Shown here one piece after another: positions 1-4,950 of a DNA stretch of 8,006 bases; within the stretch, counting starts at the first letter, position 1; each line of letters opens with the position of its first letter. This stretch comes from Gemmatimonadales bacterium. GTDB lineage: Bacteria > Gemmatimonadota > Gemmatimonadetes > Gemmatimonadales > GWC2-71-9. The notes below the pieces were generated by a model. It was not told where the DNA came from. It made no database searches and saw only the letters and a list, made by a program, of their open reading frames with translations. The translations under genes and the position numbers were made by a program. The stretch is taken from assembly GCA_013812695.1 (NCBI GenBank), contig JACCSZ010000157.1, forward strand, positions 1-8,006. Direction: 5' to 3'.

Positions 1-381
1 GATGAACTCGCGGGTGAACGGCGTCTTGAACTGGCCGGCCTGGATCCCGAATTGTCCCGGACGGTACCGGACGTATGCGTCCTGAAGCGACACGCTGGCC
101 CGGCCGGTGCCGACCGTCCCGGTGCGGAACTCGCCCTGCACTCGCCAGGTGACGTCCTTGGTCGCGCCGCCGTAGGCGGTGAGCCGGGCCCGGTTGATCG
201 ACCCGGTCAGTCCGATGCCGTCGCGGTAGGTTTCCCTCGCCTGCACGTACCCGGTAAGCCGTACGGCTGGAGGTGCTGGCGTCGGCGACGCGGCGGCAGC
301 GGCCACCGGCGTTTGAGCCTGCAGCTCACCAAACCAGAGGACGACCGCACATAACCCCACACAGGACGACCAGGGGCGCAT
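1..381 (-). CDS. Phosphate-selective porin (OprO/OprP-like) outer-membrane protein, N-terminal part, cut by window edge
   Basis: Reading leftwards from the ATG at 381, 127 codons stay open to base 1, so the C-terminal two thirds or more lie outside the window. Residues 1-22 form a signal peptide (hydrophobic stretch CVGLCAVVLWF, cleavage expected after LQA). An Ala/Pro-rich linker follows (about 26-40). After that come alternating beta-strand patterns typical of the start of OprO/OprP-type barrels: LTGYVQARETY (42-52), SINRARLTAYGG (61-72), VTWRVQGEF (77-85), LQDAYVRY (99-106) and GQFKTPFTREF (116-126). Family members are trimeric outer-membrane channels with basic constrictions that pass phosphate or polyphosphate. 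A GAGGT ribosome-binding site lies 6 nt before the ATG (plus-strand 388-392), which fixes the start. It is divergent from the molybdate operon across 92 bp, so joint control and oxyanion transport are plausible but inferred. The selectivity-determining residues cannot be seen in the part present. Confidence 0.85.
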   Translation of the reverse strand, partial: MRPWSSCVGLCAVVLWFGELQAQTPVAAAAASPTPAPPAVRLTGYVQARETYRDGIGLTGSINRARLTAYGGATKDVTWRVQGEFRTGTVGTGRASVSLQDAYVRYRPGQFGIQAGQFKTPFTREFI

Positions 382-387
382 GATGTG

Positions 388-392
388 ACCTC
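388..392 (-). promoter_or_regulatory. Ribosome-binding site of the porin gene
   Basis: On the minus strand the sequence reads GAGGT followed by a 6-nt spacer and the ATG at 381. This is a near-ideal Shine-Dalgarno arrangement and is the reason for choosing this start. Confidence 0.65.
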
Positions 393-430
393 GAGATGCG
401 GTAAGATGATTGGGAGCGCTCGAGTCCAAA

Positions 431-446
431 CTGGGTTGCCATCCAG
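431..446. promoter_or_regulatory. Imperfect palindrome, candidate operator in the porin/mod divergent gap
   Basis: CTGGGTTGCCATCCAG is a 16-bp imperfect inverted repeat: 6 of 8 positions match between half sites, pattern CTGGnTnG. It overlaps the possible -35 box TTGCCA (436-441) of the mod operon and lies between the two divergent genes. This is where a regulator such as the adjacent HTH-Mop protein could act. It does not resemble the E. coli ModE site with its TATA-rich arms. A perfect 8-bp palindrome, GAGCGCTC, sits nearby at 414-421. No binding evidence exists; both may be chance. Confidence 0.25.
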
Positions 447-463
447 GCTTTATCAAGTAGTAT
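436..463 (+). promoter_or_regulatory. Possible promoter of the mod operon
   Basis: TTGCCA (436-441) and TAGTAT (458-463) are separated by 16 bp, each matching 4 of 6 sigma-70 consensus bases. They lie in the only AT-richer patch of the region (448-486). A start of transcription near 470 would leave only a few leader bases before the ATG at 474 and would cut off the AGGGA (464-468) that otherwise serves as ribosome-binding site, so the true promoter may be further upstream. On the opposite strand TATACT (464-459) is a 5 of 6 match to a -10 box and could serve the porin gene, but it has no good -35 partner. Confidence 0.3.
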
Positions 464-473
464 AGGGAACGAT

Positions 474-869
474 ATGGGATTATTGAGTGCCGATGAGGCG
501 GCGTCCTTCCTCCACCTGAATGTCAAGCGGGTGCAGGCCCTGGCGCGGGCCGGCAAGCTCCCCGGTCGGCGGGTCGGACGAAAGTGGCTGTTCGATGAGC
601 GCGAGCTCGATTCCGCGCTTGGCCGGACCACGACAGCCGAGGTTGGCGGCCTCGACCTGAGCGCCAGAAACCAGCTGCGCGGCCGGGTGCTCGCGCTCCA
701 CATCGAAGGCCTCATGGCCGAGGTCCGGCTCGGCATCGGGGACCAGGAGCTGGTCGCGGTAATCACACGGAGCTCGGCCGAGCGGCTCGGGCTCAAGGTC
801 GGCGAGGTGGTCTTCGCCGTCATCAAATCCACCGAAGTGATGATCGGGAAGGGTGCCACCCACGCATGA
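474..869 (+). CDS. Excisionase-type HTH / Mop (TOBE) molybdate-responsive regulator
   Basis: This 131-residue cytoplasmic protein has two parts. Residues 1-50 are an excisionase/MerR-like winged HTH: LLSADEAASFLHLNVKRVQALARAGKLPG with the wing VGRKWLF and DERELDSAL. Residues 63-126 are a single Mop/TOBE oxyanion-binding domain, recognisable from SARNQLRGRV at its start, ITRSSAERLGLKVGEVV in the middle and AVIKSTEVMIG at its end. Mop domains bind molybdate or tungstate at oligomer interfaces. Together with the position directly ahead of modABC, this suggests a sensor that controls the operon, replacing ModE. The alternative is an intracellular molybdate store with a vestigial HTH. AGGGA (464-468) is 5 nt before the ATG. 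Its stop overlaps the modA start in an ATGA (866-869), so translation of the two is probably coupled. Confidence 0.87.
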   Translation: MGLLSADEAASFLHLNVKRVQALARAGKLPGRRVGRKWLFDERELDSALGRTTTAEVGGLDLSARNQLRGRVLALHIEGLMAEVRLGIGDQELVAVITRSSAERLGLKVGEVVFAVIKSTEVMIGKGATHA

Positions 870-1696
870 ATGTGCTCGTATCTATCGCGCTGACCGTCTT
901 GGCCACCCCGGCGCTGGCGGCGCAATCCGCCGGTCCCGCGCCGTCCAGATTGATCGTGTATGCCGCCGCCTCGCTCACCGACGCGTTCAGGGAGCTGGGC
1001 CGGATGACCGAGGGAAGCCTGCCAGGCCTGAGCGTGCAGTTCAACTTCGCGGGGTCGCAGCAGCTCGCACTGCAACTCGAGCAGGGCGCGCCCGCGGACG
1101 TGTTCGCGTCCGCCGACCAGCGCTGGATGGATCGCGCGACGGAACAGGACCTCGTCGCGGGCGAGCCGGCGGTCTTCACGCGGAATCGCCTGGTGGCGAT
1201 CGTGCCGAGCACGAATCCGGCGCGCATCGGGAAACTCCAGGACCTCGCCCGGCGTGGAACCAAGCTGATCGTGGCCGCCGAGGCGGTGCCGGCGGGCAAG
1301 TACAGCCGGGAGGCGCTTCAGAAGCTGGCCGACGCGCCCGGCTTTCCCTCGCAGTATGACCGCCGGGTGCTGGCTAACGTGGTGTCGCAGGAGGAGAACG
1401 TGAAGGCCGTCGTGGCCAAGGTGCAGCTCGGCGAGGCTGACGCTGGGGTCGTCTACCGCTCGGACGTCACGCCGGCGGTCTCGCGCTACGTCCGGGTGTT
1501 CGAGATTCCGGATCCCTACAATGTCATCGCGAGCTACCCGATCGCCGTGCTCAAGGGCGCGCGGAACGCCGGGACGGCACGGATATTCGTGGCTCTCGTT
1601 TCGAGTGACGCGGGACAGCGCGTGCTGCAGCGGCACGGCCTGATGCCCGCCACCACTGCGGCGGCAGCGGCGGTGCCGGCCGCCGTCCAACCCTGA
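866..1696 (+). CDS. modA: Molybdate/tungstate ABC transporter, periplasmic binding protein
   Basis: This 276-residue protein captures molybdate (or tungstate) in the periplasm and delivers it to ModBC. Residues 1-19 form a short signal peptide (LVSIALTVLATPALA then A/Q). The mature part shows the ModA signatures YAAASLTDAF (32-41), FNFAGSQQLALQLEQGAPAD (59-78), FASAD (80-84), VPAGKYSREAL (141-151) and SQEENVKAVVAKV with GVVYRSDV (174-201). By alignment in my head with E. coli ModA, the oxyanion is held by Ser36, Ser64, Ala143, a Val near 179 and Tyr197, all present. The last 15 residues are an Ala-rich tail (TTAAAAAVPAAVQP) outside the usual fold. The start overlaps the upstream regulator by 4 nt; a GGAAGGG (846-852) 13 nt before it is far for a ribosome-binding site, which fits coupling. 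Molybdate and tungstate cannot be told apart from sequence alone. Confidence 0.95.
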   Translation: MNVLVSIALTVLATPALAAQSAGPAPSRLIVYAAASLTDAFRELGRMTEGSLPGLSVQFNFAGSQQLALQLEQGAPADVFASADQRWMDRATEQDLVAGEPAVFTRNRLVAIVPSTNPARIGKLQDLARRGTKLIVAAEAVPAGKYSREALQKLADAPGFPSQYDRRVLANVVSQEENVKAVVAKVQLGEADAGVVYRSDVTPAVSRYVRVFEIPDPYNVIASYPIAVLKGARNAGTARIFVALVSSDAGQRVLQRHGLMPATTAAAAAVPAAVQP

Positions 1697-1761
1697 CCGG
1701 GGCACGTCCCGGCGCCGCGCGGCACCGGGCGACGACTGATCTCGCGGTCCGCGTCGCGGGC

Positions 1762-2550
1762 GTGACGCTGGGCGGGGTGCTGGTACTGCTGCTCGGCCTG
1801 CCGCTTCTGAGCCTCGTCATCGGCATTGCTCCGGGCGACCTGGTCGCCCGATTGCAGGAGCCGTTCATCCTCCAGGCGCTCCGGTTGAGCTTGTTGACCA
1901 GCCTCGCTTCGACGGTGATCGTCGTTGCCGGCGGACTTCCGGTCGCTTACGTGCTCGCCACTTACGACTTTCGTGGCAAGCGCGCAATCGAAGCATTCAT
2001 CGATCTTCCCATGGTGCTGCCGCCGACCGTGGCGGGGCTTGCCCTGCTCGTCGCCTTTGGCCGTACCGGTCTGGCCGGCCAGGCACTCGGCGTCGCTGGC
2101 ATCGCGCTGCCGTTCACCACGCTTGCCGTGGTCGTCGCGCAGGCGTTCATTGCAGCGCCCTTCTTTGTCGGCGCCGCGCGCGCCGGCTTTGCCGGGGTCG
2201 ACGGGAGCTTCTTGGATGCGGCGGCGACGCTGCGGGGCGCCCCCGGCTACGTCTTCTTCCGCGTGCTCGTCCCGCTGGCCGCGCCGTCCCTGATTGCGGG
2301 CGCGGCCATGAGTTGGGCCCGCGCGCTCGGCGAATTCGGTGCGACGATCACGTTCGCGGGTAACATGCCCGGGATCACCCAGACGATGCCGCTCGCCGTG
2401 TACTTGGCGCTCCAGAGCGACCTGGAGGCGGCCATCGCCCTGTCGGTCCTGCTGCTGGCGATATCGTTTACCGTGCTGCTCACGATCCGGCTGGTCCCCT
2501 CGCGGCTCGCCGCCGTCGCCGCCGCCCGTGCTCGACGTCCGGCTGGTTAA
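1762..2550 (+). CDS. modB: Molybdate ABC transporter, permease subunit
   Basis: This inner-membrane channel subunit has 262 residues if read from the GTG at 1762. It has about six hydrophobic segments: roughly 5-22, 43-65, 80-97, 110-135, 168-185 and 220-243. ModB hallmarks are DLPMVLPPTVAGLALL (81-96) and the coupling-helix region that docks ModC, DAAATLRGAPGYVFFRVLVP (about 152-171), followed by SWARALGEFGATITFAGNMPG (about 184-204). Compared with E. coli ModB it has an extra N-terminal membrane segment, as in CysT-like permeases. The start is uncertain: no ribosome-binding site precedes 1762, and the frame stays open upstream without ATG, GTG or TTG. The 22 codons from 1696 to 1761 encode an Arg-rich stretch with 18 of 22 third positions G or C, so the real start may be the CTG at 1693, which overlaps the modA stop. 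Its end overlaps modC by 23 bp. Confidence 0.92.
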   Translation: MTLGGVLVLLLGLPLLSLVIGIAPGDLVARLQEPFILQALRLSLLTSLASTVIVVAGGLPVAYVLATYDFRGKRAIEAFIDLPMVLPPTVAGLALLVAFGRTGLAGQALGVAGIALPFTTLAVVVAQAFIAAPFFVGAARAGFAGVDGSFLDAAATLRGAPGYVFFRVLVPLAAPSLIAGAAMSWARALGEFGATITFAGNMPGITQTMPLAVYLALQSDLEAAIALSVLLLAISFTVLLTIRLVPSRLAAVAAARARRPAG

Positions 2551-3601
2551 GCGGCGGGACGCGTTCGCGCTCGACGTCGCGTTCCAGGCCAAAGGCGGCA
2601 GCACCACGGTCGTGGTCGGAGAGAGCGGCGTGGGCAAGACCTCGGTGCTCCGACTGCTGGCGGGGCTCGACCGGCTCGACGACGGCCACGTGAGCCTCGG
2701 CGGCGAGCGCTATGCCGACGCGGCGGGTGGGCTCCACGTCCCCGCGTGGCGGCGGGAGGTCGGCTACGTCGCGCAGGACTACGCGCTGTTCCCCCATCTC
2801 TCGGTGTACGAGAACGTCGCGTTCGGGCTCCGCGCCGGCGGCACGCCCCGCCACCGGATCCGGCCGATGGTCGACGACGCGCTCGGCCTGGTCGGCATTC
2901 CGGAGCTCGCGACGCGGGCGTCGCACCAGCTCTCGGGTGGACAGCAGCAGCGGGTCGCGCTGGCGCGCGCGCTGGTCCTGAGCCCGCGGCTGCTGCTGCT
3001 CGACGAGCCGCTGTCGTCGCTCGATCTGCAGACCCGGCGGGTGGTGCGGGTCGAGCTGCGCGGCCTCCTCCAACGGCTGCCCTGCGTGACGGTGTACGTC
3101 ACCCACAGCCCCGTCGAGGCGCTGGTGTTCGGCGATCAGGTCGTCGTGCTCGACGGCGGGCGCGTGGCCCAGGCGGGATCACGGGACGAGCTGCTCCGAT
3201 ACCCGCGTTCGCCGTTCGTGGCCGAGCTGGTAGGCACCAACCTGTTCGTCGGCCGGGCGGCCGACCCTCTCACGCGGCCGTCGGCGACGATCCGGACGCC
3301 GGAGGGGCCGGTCGCCATCGAGGCATCGAGCGGCCCCGGCACGGTGTATCTCACGGTGAGCCCGCGCGAGATCACCCTCTACCTCGCGCCGCCCGACGGC
3401 AGCGCGCAGAACGTGTTCGAGGGGACGGTGCTCGAGCTCGTGCCCGAGCCACCGGGCGGCGAGCGGGTGCGGGTGGTGCTAGGCACCCGTCCCATCCTGG
3501 TGGCCGAGGTGACGCGTGAGGCGGTCGCGGCGCTGTCGCTCACCGAGGGCATGCAGGTGTACGCGTCGTTCAAGGCGACGGGGGTGCAGCAGTATGCCTG
3601 A
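2528..3601 (+). CDS. modC: Molybdate ABC transporter, ATP-binding subunit with C-terminal TOBE domain
   Basis: This cytoplasmic ATPase powers ModB and has 357 residues from the GTG at 2528, the usual ModC length. Walker A is GESGVGKTS (31-39), the Q-loop is around Gln83 in YVAQDYALFPHLSVYENVAFG, the ABC signature is LSGGQQQR (135-142), Walker B is LLLLDEP (155-161), the D-loop SSLD is 163-166 and the switch His193 lies in VTHS. Residues about 295-356 form a TOBE/Mop domain (VFEGTVLELVPE to GMQVYASFKATGVQQY), which in ModC proteins binds oxyanion and can inhibit transport when cell molybdate is high. The open frame runs upstream to 2339, but that part is antiparallel-looking Arg/Ser-rich text inside modB. 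The alignment with other ModC proteins begins at the GTG. No ribosome-binding site is visible and the gene starts inside modB, so translation is probably coupled. Confidence 0.95.
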   Translation: MLDVRLVKRRDAFALDVAFQAKGGSTTVVVGESGVGKTSVLRLLAGLDRLDDGHVSLGGERYADAAGGLHVPAWRREVGYVAQDYALFPHLSVYENVAFGLRAGGTPRHRIRPMVDDALGLVGIPELATRASHQLSGGQQQRVALARALVLSPRLLLLDEPLSSLDLQTRRVVRVELRGLLQRLPCVTVYVTHSPVEALVFGDQVVVLDGGRVAQAGSRDELLRYPRSPFVAELVGTNLFVGRAADPLTRPSATIRTPEGPVAIEASSGPGTVYLTVSPREITLYLAPPDGSAQNVFEGTVLELVPEPPGGERVRVVLGTRPILVAEVTREAVAALSLTEGMQVYASFKATGVQQYA

Positions 3602-3622
3602 GCCCGGCAAATAGCGAGCAGC

Positions 3623-4333
3623 TCACTCCGCATCGTGGAAGATGATCCCCATGGTGTGGCGTCGGCCCGAGCGGATTCTGCTCACGCCGTGCCGCAGGTT
3701 GACCCGGTACACCCCGCGCGTCCCCTGCACCGGTCGATGATGCACGGCGAACACGACGCCGTCGCCCTGCCGGAGGGGCACCACCTCGGCCCGCGATTGC
3801 ATGCGCGGACGCTGCTCGGTCATCACGAACTCGCCACCGGTGAAGTCGGCAGCCGGATCGGAGAGCAGGACGGCGGTCTGCAGTGGGAAGACATGCTCGC
3901 CGTAGACGTCCTGGTGGAGGCAGTTGTAGTCGTCCGCGTCGTACCGCAGGAGGAGCGGCGTCGGCCTCCTCTGCCCGGCCGCGTGGCATCGAGCGAGGAA
4001 CTCCGCGTGCCCGTCCGGAAAGCGGACGTCGATGCGCATTGCTTGGTTCCAGCCGTTGGCGATCGGCGCGAGCCGCGGGTACAGCGCCGTCCGAAGGCCG
4101 GCCACCGTTTCGGGTAGCGGATACGCGAAGTACTTGTACTCCCCCCGCCCGAACCCGTGACGCGCCATCACGACCCGGCTTCGGAAGGCGGTGTCGTCCG
4201 GGTAGAGCGCCGCCAGAGCCCGGCACTCCTCCGGCCGGAGAAGTCCCTGGAGCATAGCACTCCCGCGGGCGTCGAGATCCCGGGCCACGCCGTCCCAGTC
4301 GAACGCTGCGATCCGCTCGGCGGCGGTGCACAT
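3623..4333 (-). CDS. 2-oxoglutarate/Fe(II)-dependent dioxygenase (prolyl-hydroxylase-like fold)
   Basis: This predicted soluble protein of 236 residues has no signal peptide. The iron site is visible as His140 and Asp142 in NCLHQDVYGEHVFPLQ, with a distal His probably at 215. The stretch HGVSRIRSGRR then places the 2-oxoglutarate-binding Arg at 225, the spacing seen in prolyl-4-hydroxylase-type domains (His, ten residues on, Arg). His198/His199 are the alternative distal ligands. TGGEFVMTEQRPRMQSRAE and PLRQGDGVVFAV are the core strands between them. The substrate is not predictable: protein side chain, small molecule and nucleic acid are all possible. I chose the ATG at 4333 because GAGGG lies 8 nt before it. 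An in-frame ATG at 4369 would add 12 residues but has no ribosome-binding site. The gene converges on modC with 21 bp between stops and no clear terminator, and it has no obvious functional partner here. Confidence 0.82.
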   Translation of the reverse strand: MCTAAERIAAFDWDGVARDLDARGSAMLQGLLRPEECRALAALYPDDTAFRSRVVMARHGFGRGEYKYFAYPLPETVAGLRTALYPRLAPIANGWNQAMRIDVRFPDGHAEFLARCHAAGQRRPTPLLLRYDADDYNCLHQDVYGEHVFPLQTAVLLSDPAADFTGGEFVMTEQRPRMQSRAEVVPLRQGDGVVFAVHHRPVQGTRGVYRVNLRHGVSRIRSGRRHTMGIIFHDAE

Positions 4334-4341
4334 TCTCGTGT

Positions 4342-4346
4342 CCCTC
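4342..4346 (-). promoter_or_regulatory. Ribosome-binding site of the dioxygenase gene
   Basis: On the minus strand GAGGG is followed by 8 nt and the ATG at 4333. It decides against the upstream in-frame ATG at 4369, which has no purine-rich site before it. Confidence 0.6.
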
Positions 4347-4357
4347 GTGTGTTCAAA

Positions 4358-4369
4358 ATGGCGGGCCAT
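4358..4369. repeat. Palindrome in the dioxygenase leader, possible operator
   Basis: ATGGCGGGCCAT is an inverted repeat with 5-bp arms and a 2-bp centre. It lies 12 bp upstream of the dioxygenase ribosome-binding site, where a repressor or an mRNA fold could act. No regulator is linked to it by sequence, and so short a palindrome may be chance. Confidence 0.25.
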
Positions 4370-4520
4370 CTGGTGTCGTACAGTCTAGCGTCCGACGGCA
4401 ACTCCCGCACTCCGATTCTTGCTCTCGAATTTGCGAAAAGTTGCTTCGCTCCGCGGGAACCGTCAAAGTGGCGGGGTCGCCCAGCTCCTCTTCGAGGGGG
4501 CGCCGCCGCTGCTCCTCCTC

Positions 4521-4549
4521 TTGACAGTCGAGAGTAATGGCCCGATCAT
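4521..4549 (+). promoter_or_regulatory. Sigma-70-type promoter of padR and the ADOP permease
   Basis: TTGACA (4521-4526) is a perfect -35 box, and GATCAT (4544-4549) lies exactly 17 bp downstream with 4 of 6 matches to the -10 consensus. Transcription would begin near 4556. That places the upstream in-frame ATG (4537) outside the message and supports a padR start at 4570 or 4579. The 245-bp gap between the dioxygenase and padR starts (4334-4578) otherwise holds only the repeats listed and no gene. Confidence 0.55.
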
Positions 4550-4573
4550 CCTCTAGGCAATCGAGAGGAATGG
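4528..4573 (+). repeat. Two near-identical 13-bp direct repeats across the padR promoter
   Basis: TCGAGAGTAATGG (4528-4540) and TCGAGAGGAATGG (4561-4573) differ at one base. Their starts are 33 bp apart, close to three helical turns. The first sits in the -35/-10 spacer and the second covers the padR ribosome-binding site, which is a natural layout for autorepression. An inverted copy of the 7-bp core (CTCTCGA) occurs at 4422-4428, on the dioxygenase side. The core also occurs once inside the downstream permease gene, near 5176, so chance is not excluded. Known PadR operators are usually inverted repeats rather than direct ones. Confidence 0.4.
4549..4569 (+). promoter_or_regulatory. padR ribosome-binding site and possible sequestering hairpin
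   Basis: AGAGGA (4564-4569) is a strong Shine-Dalgarno sequence 9 nt before the ATG at 4579. TCCTCT at 4549-4554 is its exact complement, so the two could form a 6-bp stem with a 9-nt loop that hides the ribosome-binding site. If transcription starts near 4556, as the promoter boxes suggest, the left arm is not in the mRNA. The hairpin would then exist only in transcripts coming from further upstream. Confidence 0.4.
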
Positions 4574-4578
4574 TCTCC

Positions 4579-4920
4579 ATGAAGGCCGCACCCCGGGCTG
4601 ACCTGCTGCAGGGCACACTCGACATGCTCGTCCTCAAGGCTCTCCAGCTCGCCCCGATGCACGGGTGGGGCATCACCGAACGAGTGCGGCAGTGGTCCGA
4701 GGAAGTCCTCCAGATCAACCAGGGGTCGCTCTACCCCGCCCTCTACCGCCTGCTCCGCCGGCGATGGATCACCTCGGAATGGCGCATCACCGAGAACAAC
4801 CGGCGGGCGCGGTACTACACGCTCACGCCCGCTGGGCACGAGCAGCTCACCGTCGAAGAACGGAACTGGACCCGACTCTCCCGAGGCATCGCGCTAGTCC
4901 TTCAGATGACGAGGAGCTGA
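4579..4920 (+). CDS. PadR-family transcriptional regulator (acidobacterial PadR type)
   Basis: This 113-residue DNA-binding protein is nearly all winged-helix domain. It runs from DLLQGTLDMLVLKAL (8-22) through APMHGWGI (25-32) and the recognition region LQINQGSLYPALYRLLRRRWI (44-64) to the wing SEWRITENNRRARYYTLTPAG (66-86) and a short C-terminal helix used for dimerisation. This subtype is typically encoded just upstream of ADOP-family permeases, as here, and is thought to repress its own operon. The inducer is unknown. The usual Glu and Gly of RLERRGW are replaced by Leu and Arg. In-frame ATGs exist at 4537 and 4570. I chose 4579 because of the ribosome-binding site 9 nt upstream, the promoter position and the usual short N-terminus before DLLQGTLD. 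The stop lies 30 bp before the permease ATG, with a mini-ORF between. Confidence 0.9.
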   Translation: MKAAPRADLLQGTLDMLVLKALQLAPMHGWGITERVRQWSEEVLQINQGSLYPALYRLLRRRWITSEWRITENNRRARYYTLTPAGHEQLTVEERNWTRLSRGIALVLQMTRS

Positions 4921-4922
4921 GC

Positions 4923-4949
4923 GTGCCGGCCGACGACTCCGGTCGCTGA
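4923..4949 (+). CDS. Possible 8-codon leader mini-ORF coupling padR to the permease
   Basis: A GTG at 4923 is preceded by AGGAG (4912-4916) with a 6-nt spacer, a better ribosome-binding site than any before the permease start. It opens a frame of eight codons (predicted peptide MPADDSGR) ending in TGA at 4947-4949, one base before the permease ATG at 4951. Ribosomes ending there could restart on the permease, which has no Shine-Dalgarno of its own. The peptide has no recognisable function. The AGGAG may simply be coincidence at the end of padR. Confidence 0.35.
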   Translation: MPADDSGR

Positions 4950-4950
4950 G

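Noticed and set aside
382..473. ModE-type operator or molybdenum-cofactor riboswitch before the mod operon
   Set aside because: No TATA-armed palindrome of the E. coli kind is present, and the 92-bp gap is too short and unstructured for a Moco riboswitch.
326..1705. Long minus-strand open frame (459 codons) opposite the HTH-Mop gene and modA
   Set aside because: Arg/His-rich text with no domain, antisense to clearly coding modA; a by-product of high GC content.
2339..2527. Upstream extension of modC to the first in-frame ATG at 2339
   Set aside because: The added 63 residues are Arg/Ser/Pro-rich and lie within modB; ModC homology starts at the GTG at 2528.
1534..2637. Minus-strand open frame (367 codons) opposite modB
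   Set aside because: Low-complexity Arg/Gln/Asp composition, no family resemblance, fully antisense to modB and the modC start.
3602..3622. Bidirectional terminator between modC and the dioxygenase
   Set aside because: Only 21 bp with a weak GAGC-A-GCTC palindrome; no stem plus T-run on either strand.
3570..4331. Second minus-strand frame (253 codons) over the dioxygenase
   Set aside because: Arg/Gly/Ala-rich shadow; the dioxygenase frame carries the catalytic motif.
4398..4449. Short inverted repeats (GCAACT/AGTTGC and GCGAA/TTCGC) between the dioxygenase and padR
   Set aside because: Five- to six-base arms of this kind are expected by chance, and neither sits at a promoter or stop.
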